Assembly: GCA_011319805.1 (NCBI GenBank)
Contig: SJRY01000255.1
Coordinates: 1-64,000 of the forward strand
Length of the DNA: 64,000 nucleotides
From: Macrocybe gigantea
Taxonomy: Eukaryota > Basidiomycota > Agaricomycetes > Agaricales > Callistosporiaceae
Direction: 5' to 3'
Shown: piece by piece, positions 34,003-44,146 of the stretch
Position numbering within the stretch: the stretch's first letter is position 1
Layout of the letters: every line of letters begins with the position of its first letter
Program-made: the position numbers and the translations under genes
Notes under the pieces: model-generated
Database searches by the model: none
What the model saw: the letters and a program-made list of their open reading frames with translations, nothing else
What the model was told of the DNA's origin: nothing

Positions 34003-36461
34003 TCACCGTCGCCGACTTTTCGTCCGTGTATCGTCCGCTCGCGAGTGTTCCCTCTTCCACGACTCATCAATTCTCCGTAGTTCCCGCAGAAGTCGCTTGA
34101 CAGGTTTTGCATTGTACTCCGGCGCCGACCCATCTTCACACATCGCGACTACGATCGGATCCTCCCCATGTAAACCACCCTTGCCATACAATTTCAGCAG
34201 TTCAAGAGTCTCCTCGCACGCGGGCATGAACTTCGGGTCCTTGACCTGAAGAGCTGCAAGAATGTGACTCTGTAAACAAGCCATGTGAGACTGACGTATC
34301 CGAGACGAGAGAGGAAACAGGAAACCTTTTCAAGGAAGAAATCGCCAGACTTGTAGGGAGTTTTCTTGCCAACGAGGCTGTCCACCACGCTCTTGACATA
34401 TTCATACTGCTTCAACACCTCTGGAACGCTCTGGGGAGCTGCCTTAGCACGGAAGTACTCTGTCCATGGCTTGTCCTTGGGAATCATGAAATCTGCGGCA
34501 TCGGTCATGATTTTATGCACCATTTCAGGCTCGTCGTCGGGTTGAGGGGATGGGTAACGCCTGCGACTGCTATCGTGGAATATTTTAGGTGAAGACGGAT
34601 CTTCTACAACGGGATTATCCGCGAGCATCTGTCGTAGCGTGACACCTCCGTGAATGAGCCTTCGGTCGATTGGATCGAACATGGATTCGTCGGAACTCTC
34701 TGAAGATGTTCCTTTCCCGAAAAGGTTCTCGTAGTATTTCTTCTCGAGAGTATGGTGTTTCATCTCCGTTTCTGTCAATTTGGGGGACGATGCGTCACTT
34801 TCTTCAGGAATCTCGGGTTGGAGATCTTTCGGTATCTGAGGAGGTGGAGGAAGCGTTCCAGGAGGCAGAAGCTAGACGAGCGGTGTACAAAAATTGGCCA
34901 GGGAGTATGCTAGACGATGACTCACGGTTTCAACAACCACATCTATTGTTCTATCCGGCTTGACCACCAAGTTCACCGATGCAAAATCGTTGACGTTCTC
35001 TGCACTAACACGCAGAAAGAACTGTCTATATTTTCCACGCAGAGTGTAAACTTTAGCGGGGCCTATATCAAGGGATAGGTGAAACGCATTATGAGATTAG
35101 ACGATTCATACCGTCAATCCTACTTGGGCCAACTTGGAGCTGCTGGCTCTGTCCAGGATATTAAGATCAGCATAAGACGGGATATCGCGGACATAGACTG
35201 ACAAGTTCCTTTGCATCGGCCCAAAAGCCATCGTCCGGATTGTCTGCTGGCTTGAGCGGAATTTTCACCTCAGCGAGCTGGTGATCGACTGTGCCACTTC
35301 TGATATCCTGTATCAGAATAGTAACCATACGAAGAGGTTGTCGAGGAACGCGCGTCGTGATAGACAGCTGCGCTTCAGAACCAGCATTATGATCAGCTGC
35401 GCGATCTGCAGAGGGGGACGTAGTCGAGGCCGCTAGACCTGGAGCTGGATTGTGAACTTGTCGTGGCAGGGATGGCTCTTTAGCGGGGGAATTTCGAGGA
35501 GTGGCTTCTCGATCATAATCATGGCGATAGTATTTTCCAGCTTGATAAGCGTCAGTAGAAACGGATGATCCAGTTTCGACACTGGTCGACCTGGTTTGCG
35601 ATTGAACAGCAAGAGCACCGCTCGTAGCCTTAGAATGAGCGGTATTCTTTGCCGTGCTGGAGGTAGTCGTCTTCTTTCTGCCATTTGGCTTCGGAGGGGG
35701 AGATCAGAAGCTCGCCACTGCCGCACAGTTAGATTCGTGGTAAGAAACGGATCGGGAGAAGGCGATGCAGAGGTCTCGGATCGATTGTCATAAGGCAAGG
35801 CGGGTGATGAGGCCAACGTCGGGGAAGAAGGACGGACTGAGCGAACATCTGTGCCAGTATGACCGCGAGTGATAGAGGGAAGATTTCCGTAATTGATATG
35901 ACCAGGTTCAGACTGAGAAGGACCGGAACCCGTTAAAGTGGTCGAGCCATTATCAAGCCGGAACCTGCCCATCTGGCTTGAATACTCATTAGGTCGCTTC
36001 TTCTTCCTGGGCGCGCTTTTTTTCTTTGGTCTGGGAAGCTGAGGCATCTGACCAGGTAGAAAGAACGCTGGTCTACTATCTGAAGTCGTAAACGCGTCCT
36101 GATATGTGTTGAGATTTGTTGAGACAGCACTAGCGAAACCGACTGCCTGTCTAAGCAGGGGACGTTCGGGTGGCGGCGGTGTATCGTCGTCGGCGATTGG
36201 AGGAACGACAAGATCACCATCATCTGAAGTCGGAGAGAACGACCTTTTCTGCGGCTACAGTAAAGCAGGTAAGCATCAATGAGACGATAGGTCACAGGAA
36301 TATCAATGAACGACCCACACGACGAGGAGAAGACTCTCTGCTGCTTCTACGCAAAGAAATCGGTTCCTAATATTCGTCCCTACCAATTAGAATACTCACG
36401 AAGAGTCATAGCGCCGTCCTCTTCCGATTTCTCTATCTTGAATTACAGGAACGTCAGCCAT
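34003..36461 (-). CDS. Conserved fungal protein of unknown function, nuclear-looking
   Basis: Starts at 36461 (MADVPVIQDREIGRGRRYDS) and ends SRRR at 34003. The first third is disordered with a strong basic stretch (PRPKKKSAPRKKKRPNEYSS) that looks like a nuclear localisation signal. A globular middle (about 35350-34940) contains LRMVTILIQDIRSGTVDHQL, GFWADAKELV and a segment with KVYTLRGKYRQFFLRVS. The C-terminal third is helical (KYYENLFGKG, AADFMIPKDKPWTEYFRAK). I do not recognise the family and assign no function. The open frame slips once at the G5 run 35696-35700: the continuation PPPKPNGRKKTTTSS needs a sixth G. Confidence 0.65.
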
Positions 36462-36519
36462 GAACAAAGAAGGATGTTTCGCTCGGACGCGGGCCAAGAG
36501 CCCCAACGACTGTAACCGG

Positions 36520-36527
36520 CTTTTATA
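36520..36527 (-). promoter_or_regulatory. TATA box of the unknown gene
   Basis: The minus strand reads TATAAAAG about 60 bp before the start at 36461. The surrounding spacer 36462-36853 (392 bp) also holds the 3' end of nothing on this strand and the terminator region of the next gene; no other motif stands out. Confidence 0.5.
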
Positions 36528-36853
36528 CGGAGGTCCCTATGCAAATATGAATAACGGAATGGGTATAAAATTTTAAACGAGTGGACACACAGCATCAGAG
36601 CTGCCTCCGAAAGAGAGCAAAAGTGAACACAAGGTAATACTGGTTTGAACATGTTCAACGCAACTCGATCAGGATCACGTGGACCATCGCACTGCCGTCC
36701 GCAAACTCGCGCCCACTCCAGATCTGCTCCTACTTATGTGCCTCAGCTCCTTCTTTGTTGCGATGCTGGGAACGCTCGCAAAATATATCCCGATTCGGAT
36801 AATACCAATACATCGACAAGAGACCACAGCATGAGACAGCATGCACCCTCATT

Positions 36854-38045
36854 TCAGTTCATCCCGTACACAACCTTCGCGTTGTTGTGGAAGATGGCAT
36901 CAACAAACTCTTGCTCGACACCTAGCTCAGCCAGGGCCTCCTTGGCGAGTTCATACCAGTCGTTTGCGACAGACGTTCCCGTGGAGCTTGAACAGGGAGA
37001 TGTCCCAAATATTATCCGCTGGTGCCCAAAAGCCTCCAGGACAGGACCGACTGTTAAAGTTTTGAGACCATCAGTAGCCGTATGGCAGAGCATGGCACAC
37101 GTGAGACGCACGGTACATCTTGATTCTTCGTTTCCATTCCTTTTTTTGCTTAGACGTTTCGTCCTTTTCGGTAGTTCCGACAGATGGTGTGGGTGGCGTG
37201 GGTGCATTCCAAGACGGAGGGAGGTATTTGACATAAACGTTTGGCAGCAACGACAAGGCAGCAGTCTGAGATTGAAAAGCAAGGTATGTCGGATGATTCA
37301 TTAACTTCACAATGGGCTGCTCCAAGTCATGTGGAGGGGGGAGGACATTCGCTGGTGGCGAGACATGTCACTGAAACATACGGCGGGTAGCGTAAACTGG
37401 GACTCACATAGGATAATCGGGGGTATCTTTACGAGGTTTTCGGTCGCTTTGTAAATGAAATCGGTGAATGACTCTACCATTGCGTCAGATAGGGTAGCCT
37501 CCATGTCGATATCGACTGGCCGGCCATGCTCAAGCGCCCACCGAAGGCTCGCCACGCCCTCTGGAGTGGATTGAGTGTAATAGTGCCGAACGACAGGGGT
37601 AAAATGGGGTTTGTCGGGAAGGGATGTAGAGGTTGCTTCTTATTCTCTAGAGTGAGTGGAACGATTAAGGACAGAACTGGCACGTTGCCCTGACTGGTCT
37701 GCAATCTGGATCCACTCAAACACGTTACGCTGAGAGGTTGTTCAGAACGAGGATTACTGACTGCGACATCGCCCGCTCTATCTCGACACCTGGTAGTGAT
37801 AGAACCACACCGCTTGTTCGTTCGCCCAGTATCTCGCCAGCTTCCTTCTTCCATTGAGTGAGGCTGGTATCCCCGTCCCGTGCAATCACATTAGCGTCGA
37901 TGATGGCTTTCGGGTGAACGATGCTCGGACTAGAGGGTGCAGGAAATGATTCGTTTGTGGCACTGTTGGGTGGACTAAACGCGGAAAGCGGGAGTTTGGG
38001 GTGAGGTTTCTGACCCTTGCGGCGAGGAGGAATCGAGGCACTCAT
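36854..38045 (-). CDS. Amidohydrolase-fold protein, probably without metal site
   Basis: Starts at 38045 (MSASIPPRRKGQK), ends NAKVVYGMN at 36854, with several introns. The layout follows the amidohydrolase-2 TIM barrel: a first strand AIIDANVIARDGD, a middle with LVKIPPIIL, LAFQSQTAALSLLPNVYVKY, and a last strand RIIFGTSPCSSSTG followed by the helical end DWYELAKEALAELGVEQEFV. In active enzymes the first strand carries D-x-H-x-H and the last strand GSD; here the histidines and the Asp are replaced (DANVI, GTS). I infer a pseudoenzyme or a different chemistry. The neighbours give no hint of its role. Confidence 0.6.
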
Positions 38046-38294
38046 GAATGTGAAGGAACGGAAGATCAGACGAGCTGTTTGGCGGCACTTTGCATCTTTG
38101 AACAAGGCGCGAATTATCTCGTTGATCTGATATCCATCTTCGATCACCTCCCCACTAATATTTCCGCATCTCATCACCATTCTGCCCAGCGACGGCATCA
38201 GATTTACGGGGTCCAACCTCATTTCTATATCTATCTGTCAAGCTGAGATCCTGTGCCCATAACAGCAGGCTATGCGTGACGCCAATCCTTTCAG

Positions 38295-39384
38295 CTAGTT
38301 GGATGAGGGCTCGGTGTGGGTTTTCCGAGTTTTCAGGCTCTTGACCTGGGGAGAATTCTGCTGGGAACCTGCCATGTGGTCCGTTTGGCGAGATGATTCC
38401 GCTTCAGATTTCCTCATGGCCTCCTCTGGGAACCTCTGTCGTGATCCCGCCATCTGACGAGAAACGGTGACAACTGACCTGTTCGATGGGCATCTTGTCA
38501 TCGATGAACCTGTCAAACGCGTCAAGCGCGTTTCTACGCTCTTCTTCGCGACCTAGCCTTCTCCCATCTTTGAAACCTGCTCCGAACCCTTCTCGCCTCC
38601 CAACCTGGACTCCCTCATTGAAACCGTCGCGTCTCCCACGTTTGTACCCTTCGGAATAACCGAGATCTCGCCCCTCGTCTACGCCATCCTCGAAACGTTT
38701 CACCATCGCCAATCTTGCTCCCTCCTTTCTTCCGTCCTCGTGATCGCGATATTCCAGCAATGCGTTGTGGTACTGTCGACGCTCCTCATTGATTTCTCGG
38801 TTCAACTCCTCTAGCTGACCAGTTCTCTCCTCCAGTTTCATTTTCTCGTACGTCAGACGTTCCAGCTCGGTGGTCATGGATGCAAGCTGCATCTGAAAAT
38901 TTTTATTCTGCAACGCGAGATCGCCGCATTGCTCCTCTGCTTGTCGTCGCGAGGCTTCGTCAGCGGCTGCTAATTCCGATGCCTCCCTCGCACGCAGCTC
39001 TGCAGCGTCTGCCCTGTGAATCTCGTACTCCAAAAAGCTTGATGCGTTCTGCAAGGCGGCTTTGAGATACCTTCCCTGCCGTTGTTCTTCATAAAGCGCT
39101 ATGCTTTCCAACGAGGCAGCTTTCTGCTCATGGTCAAGGGATATCGGAGCCCTATGGCTTCGCTTGCTTTGGTGCCACTCCATCATCTCAGGACTGTCGA
39201 GCATTTGTGCTAATGGTGATGGTGAATTGATCACTTCTTGCAGATGCACCAGCATTTCTTGCCTTGGGATCCACGATCAGACCTTCACGGGCATTTTCAT
39301 GTTGATTTCCCCTTACCCTGGCGATATCATTTCGGAGACCTCCTGTGTGTTAAGGATCTTTCCTTCGATATCCTCGATGGGCAT
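38295..39384 (-). CDS. Coiled-coil protein with Gly/Arg-rich repeat
   Basis: Start chosen at 39384 (MPIEDIEGKILNTQEVSEMI), joined by an intron (about 39316-39263) to QEMLVHLQEV. The centre (about 38990-38680) is a long coiled coil rich in Glu, Arg and Leu. It is followed by a run of short repeats with Gly every four residues (GYSEGYKRGRRDGFNEGVQV, then GRREGFGAGFKDGRRLGREE), reminiscent of Yae1-type repeats. A final intron leads to a polar tail ending at 38295. I do not recognise a function. A hAT element sits four bases before the start codon (39389 on), so expression from the original promoter is doubtful. Confidence 0.6.
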
Positions 39385-39388
39385 GTTG

Positions 39389-39396
39389 GTTGTTCT
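39389..39396. repeat. hAT target-site duplication, left copy
   Basis: GTTGTTCT, identical to 40493-40500. Eight bases is the size made by hAT transposases. Confidence 0.9.
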
Positions 39397-40492
39397 TAGG
39401 GTTCGGTAAACAAATATTTGCGGAGGTTACTAACATGTGAGGAATTCCGGCCAATGCAGGCAATTATTCACAAGGGTTATTAACATGTTATTAACGTTCA
39501 AGTTAAGAATATTATTTACAATGTTAACTATTGTTAATAACGCTGTAAATAATTAAAATGCGTGTAAACTTTTCGAGAGGTACTAAAAATTCCATAAATC
39601 GACCGAAATGTCTTGCGTCTCGGCGGCTTGAGCTGTTTTGGGCACTTGGGATGCTTGAGGAGTGCCCAGCGGGCGGTCTGAGAAGATTTTCTGGAGTACA
39701 TCGGCATGTAAATTTATGTCGTCGTCAAAATCAAACTTGCCCGCATCGACGGAGCTCGGAGTGTTGTCCAATTCATGTTGCCCAGTACCGTCATCGGATT
39801 CAGCATCTGATTCAGAGTCGAGGTCATCATAGCTGTTGCTGAGAACCGAGGGCTGTTTCTGGGCCGCATCCTTGTTAATGTCAATGAAGGAGACTGTCGG
39901 GCGCCGTCGCAGTTGCATCGAGCCGTCTTTCTTTTTCTAGTTTCACAATCAGCCACCGAGAAGAGGAATTCAAGCCTTAATACTCACCATGTGAGTACCG
40001 TACCATTGCCCCACTTGGATCATATTGATCAGTGTCTCTACATTTTGACGCGCGCGGACGGGCTGGTTCAGCCAGGTCAACCATGAGCCTGTTCTTTCAT
40101 CGGGCATAGAGTTGACGAGAACCGAGTATAGCTTGATGGACAAAGCCTGTAAGATTGTTCACCGTCATGCCACAAGTGATAATGAATGATAATACTCACC
40201 GCGAGAACATGGGCATGCGGATGCAGCTCCAGCTCCTTCCACCATTGCAACACCACCATCCCTTCCTCATAAAAAAGAGAGACGAGGAGAGAGCGAATAG
40301 GAGTTGGACATCGATATATAGGAGAATTTGGCCGAGTCTGAGCCTGCTCGCAGCTTTCGAAAAAATTTTGTCGAATATTAACAATAGTTTACAGCCCTTT
40401 GGAGGGCTTGAATTGCTAACGTGTTAATAACATGTTACTAACATGTAAACAAATGGCATGTAAGTAAATAATACATTATTTGCCGAACCCTA
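39397..40492 (-). mobile_element. hAT-family transposon, 1,096-bp deletion derivative
   Basis: The element begins TAGGGTTCGG and ends CCGAACCCTA, perfect 10-bp terminal inverted repeats, and is flanked by the perfect 8-bp duplication GTTGTTCT. Both ends are AT-rich, with several copies of AACATGTTA/TTAACATGT-like motifs in the first and last ~150 bp, probably transposase-binding repeats. Inside, only the C-terminal end of a transposase remains, so it cannot move by itself. The perfect duplication implies recent insertion. Confidence 0.9.
39583..40259 (-). pseudogene. hAT transposase, C-terminal fragment
   Basis: Exons on the minus strand give WWKELELHPHAHVLA, joined by an intron to ALSIKLYSVLVNSMPDERTG and then LINMIQVGQWYGTHM, followed by an acidic tail ending at 39583. 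This matches the C-terminal dimerisation part of Agaricomycete hAT transposases. The zinc finger and the catalytic part are absent. Confidence 0.65.
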
Positions 40493-40500
40493 GTTGTTCT
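40493..40500. repeat. hAT target-site duplication, right copy
   Basis: GTTGTTCT, identical to the left copy at 39389-39396. Confidence 0.9.
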
Positions 40501-40541
40501 GCCAGAGAGAGTTTCGGCCAGTTGGTCAGTTCTCGAATTAA

Positions 40542-40552
40542 CTATTTATATG
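40542..40552 (-). promoter_or_regulatory. TATA box of the coiled-coil gene, now displaced
   Basis: The minus strand reads CATATAAATAG. With the hAT element and one target copy removed, it would lie about 55 bp before the start codon of the coiled-coil gene. In the present arrangement it is about 1.16 kb away. Confidence 0.5.
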
Positions 40553-40752
40553 CGGAGACACATGGTTAACGACATCTTTGCAAACACGTTTTTTTTCGAT
40601 GACATTACTACATTCGGTAATCTGGTTGCCATCTTCGCCAATTGGTATCAATACATACATAGACGTACGACGTAGGACTTTGCTGCGCTCAGTTACAAAA
40701 GATTGTACCAATGCTGATACCTTCGTATGGTCCGAGCTAGACACGAGATAGG

Positions 40753-42052
40753 TTAGTCACTGCGATGTAGATGACCACGCTCGGGGCATACATGGTCAAG
40801 GATGTTTCCATCAAAGATAGTAGGGACAGTCTGGATTTGGCACTGAGGATCATCAGCGTTGTCGTCACCTAAAAGATACGTTAGCGGGAGTGTCACAAAG
40901 ATGCGATGCGCTCACCAGAACAGGCGACGGCATTCCCAGCAGAAAGGATGTGAACTTCGCCGTGCGGGTGGGCGAAATTAAGGAATCGACCCGGGAGGAT
41001 GGGTATGAGGTCTGTCGCGGCGTGAGTTCAAAATGTTGACAAGGATTTGTGCTTCAAGTTCGCACCTTTTTTATTGTTGATGCGTTTGAAATCGGGGACC
41101 TGGATTGCGATGAAGGTCTCAAATGGTAGCAAGGTGCATGTGGAACGCGAAGGCAAATACCTTGGAATCGATGAGCTGCGCGAATGCAGTGTTGCCCACC
41201 CGAGGGGTGCCATAAGTCATGGCCTTGATACTAGTGTCGGAAGGAAGATTGAGAGAGAAATACAATGCGTCCAGTTCCGCGAGGGCGCCTCCGAGGGAAT
41301 GGCCGACCTTCATCCCATAGTGAGTTGAGTCAGGGCTGGGGCGTCTCTATGCCCGACTCGGAAACATACCACTGTGATACTCTTAGTGTTTTTGGCTGTC
41401 ATCAAGCGCTTTACTTCCGCCAAGATCTTGGTAGCCGTTAAAGCATGAGCATTCCGGAATCCATCGTGAACCAAGACGTTCGACGAAACTCCCGGGAAGA
41501 GATTCGTATCCAGAGGATCTTGGAGAATATTTGCATCCGTCAAAAGTGATGCGTCAAGACGATAGTGATGCGCTTGGCAAGACGATTAGCTTCAATACAG
41601 CGTCATACACGACACTCACAACTGAGTGGGGTCAGTGCCCTCATGTGCAACGACAACCGTGTTCTTCGTTGGCCAATAGCCGACAAAGTCTAGGTGAATG
41701 CGCACTCGATACACAGCGTGCAATGGAAAGACAAAGAGACACACAAATTTGGACAGTGTTGCCGTCGCCACCGACGAGGGTGGGCTGGAATCCGGAAAGA
41801 GTATCACATGCCTCTAGGATGGTTTATGAGAATAAATTGACCCGTAGAAAGGTACGAGTTGAACGTACGACCACACGTCCAGCCAGTCAGTTTTGAGGTA
41901 GGACAATATGCCGCGCGAGCGAACTGGGTATACGGAGCAAAACCTGCGAGTTCGGCCGCTGAGATCTGGGTTACAGTCCGGCTCTCTAGCGTAGGTGCCG
42001 CTAGAACAACTGTCCTGATGACCAGGATTCCCAATGCCAGGTTCTTCAGCAT
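40753..42052 (-). CDS. Secreted class 3 lipase
   Basis: Starts at 42052 with a signal peptide (MLKNLALGILVIRTVVLAAP). Then comes SAAELAGFAPYTQFARAAYC, and, after introns, VVVAHEGTDP and the nucleophile elbow KVGHSLGGALAELDALYF (Ser of GHSLGG, about 41300). MTYGTPRVGN carries the usual Asp-side segment, and the catalytic His is in NILDH near the end. The class 3 triad Ser-Asp-His can thus be placed, although I did not fix the Asp. The last residues after ILDH are unlike relatives, which usually continue with a GxYxG segment; a one-base loss there is possible and would move the stop to about 40737. Function: hydrolysis of extracellular acylglycerols. Confidence 0.75.
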
Positions 42053-42110
42053 AGCGAACGTCGGGAGCAGTGCACGGCTGCAGCCTCCTCCTGATGCATG
42101 GGCTCGACTG

Positions 42111-42119
42111 CTTATATAG
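42111..42119 (-). promoter_or_regulatory. TATA box of the lipase gene
   Basis: The minus strand reads CTATATAAG, about 60 bp before the start at 42052. The remaining spacer to the next gene (42120-42545) shows nothing else I can support. Confidence 0.55.
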
Positions 42120-42545
42120 CCCGAGAATCCATGATTAATTCATATGTGAGCATTGTAGAGATGATGTGGAGAACCAAGCGCAATGCGGGGTGTGGAAGCG
42201 GGTAAGTATGCCGCGTAAAAACAAGTCATGTTGCAAGGGATCAGGAGGTGTCAAACTGTGATTGTTTCTGCAACCGGCGGGGTCACGAGAGCAGCGTTCC
42301 TCCATAGGCACAATTGGGTGCATATGGTCGTTGTGTTCTTCGCGTCAGAAGCATACTGCAGTCTAAACCATTGGTAACCTAACCGTCAAGAACAGAAGCA
42401 GCGAGGGCCGCGTGCGGGAAAAGCATTCGATAAACACCACAACACCAGAAGGCCACACGATCACGGGAACTGCTGCATCTTGCTTCTTTCACTGACGCAG
42501 GAGATTTTCCGTGCGAGACGACGGCCTGTTTAAAACATATGAAAG

Positions 42546-44058
42546 ATGGACTCAATCTCTGCCCATGACGGTGCGATGGATCCTGCAATCCCGCAACGTT
42601 ATCTGTCGACTGTCAACCGGCGGGTTCCCGATTACACTGCAAACGATGAAGATGCCAGGCAGCCGCCAACCACGTCTGCTCAACCACGTTTTCGTGCTAT
42701 TGTTCTTTGTGCCTTTAGTGACAAGAAACTAGAGTCTTCGCCTCTTGCGCAGCCTCGCTGTCCGGCCTTGGTCAACGTCTTGCCTCGTATCTGCCACCCT
42801 GGTTCGCACTTGCCTTTGGCTGTTAACAACCTCAACCGCCGGACTTACTCTCGTTCGTGGCCTGCCCTGTTTCTAAAATGGGCTGTCGTTGTCTATTGCT
42901 CTATCAGCGTCCTCTTATTTTCCGTCGATCTCCACAAACGCACGTGGAATAAAGATGGCCGTGCTAGCCAGCTGAGTCACGGTAACGAACAGAGTGCCTC
43001 GCGGTCCTGTCTACAAGCTTACATGTTTTTCTTTCTTTCAAGACAAAGATATCTCCGTTTTCACAAATTTTACCACAGCCCATCTCTTGTCAAAATTATC
43101 TTCTCTGGGTTTGATTTGGCAAGATTTTGAACCCTATGTTATTCATCCCTCGGAGCCCTTTGGGTCCCACCGGACTGTATCAGCATGCATTTGGACAGCA
43201 GATACCAACGAACTCAAGTTATTGCCGGCCTGGGCAACCACATGGCAGGGTTTGCCTTACATCGAGCTCAGGTATGACCTTATTGGCTAACCCCTCATAG
43301 GGCCGGTTTCCCTGCTGCTAGTAACAAATGTTAAGCCCAATTCGATCGCTCATGCTGGTCTGCTTCGAAAACTCCAAGAATTGAAAAATATCGCAAGCCT
43401 TTCAAAGTTATCCTCCATCTCCTCCACATCAGCAACCGGACAAGTGCCTTGCCGAATGCATATCTCAATCTCGCCCGCTTGTTCTCTCAAAGCTCGAGCG
43501 TGATGCTGATACCCCACAACTTTTCTTTCTTGCCCTTAGTGTCTCACCGCACTGTCGTCTCACGTGTGCTAGCGGACCCCTCGTCTCCTCTTGTCCTTCC
43601 CCCATCGGGGGCGTCACCTTTGCTTCACGCCCTGCCTTCCATTGCTTTACCCCAGAAATACCCGATCTGGTGCACAGAACGATTTTTCTTCAGCACACGC
43701 GAGCTCGGATGGCAACAGTGCTTATGGCAGCTTTCCATGTCGGTTCTCAGTGAATTTGAGTCACTGGATGCGCAAGGAAAAGAGCATACCGCCCCAAAAT
43801 TTACCCCAATTGATGTATGCTGTCAAGGGCCAAATACTGTCCTGTCTGCTAATCTAGAATTAGGATATGACGCGAGCTCGCTACGTAACCCGCTTCCGCG
43901 CCGAAATTTGTGAATCAGCGGTTAGGGTCCTCCTTGCCAACGGCATGAAACGGAATGGGAGCTTCAGAAAGAAACTTTCTTGGTTGAAGCAGACTTGCGT
44001 CCAGGTCTACATCCTTGATCGGCTTTTGGACCGGACTCTCTTACTAACTTGCTTGTAG
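42546..44058 (+). CDS. Glycosyltransferase, GT49 (LARGE-like) candidate
   Basis: Starts at 42546 (MDSISAHDGAMDPAIPQRYL). A membrane anchor (KWAVVVYCSISVLLFSVDLH, about 42880) suggests a type II Golgi protein. The lumenal part reads DISVFTNFTTAHLLSKLSSL, then SACIWTADTNELKLLPAWAT, WQGPVSLLLVTN across an intron near 43275, and SALPNAYLNLARLF with KYPIWCTERFFFSTREL. This layout resembles fungal GT49 proteins. The DxD metal site expected after LARLF is not obvious (VMLIPHNF), so the family call is tentative. The frame changes near 42960-43010 without a clear intron, and the C-terminal exon (FRAEICESAVRVLLANGM) ends at 44058. It converges on the Rad26 gene with 88 bp between stops. Confidence 0.5.
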
Positions 44059-44146
44059 TTTCCAACAGAACGGTTTATAGGTAAGGTAAAGGGTAGTAGA
44101 TATGCAAAAGATACGTAGTTCTGATAAGATACAAGACACTGTACTA

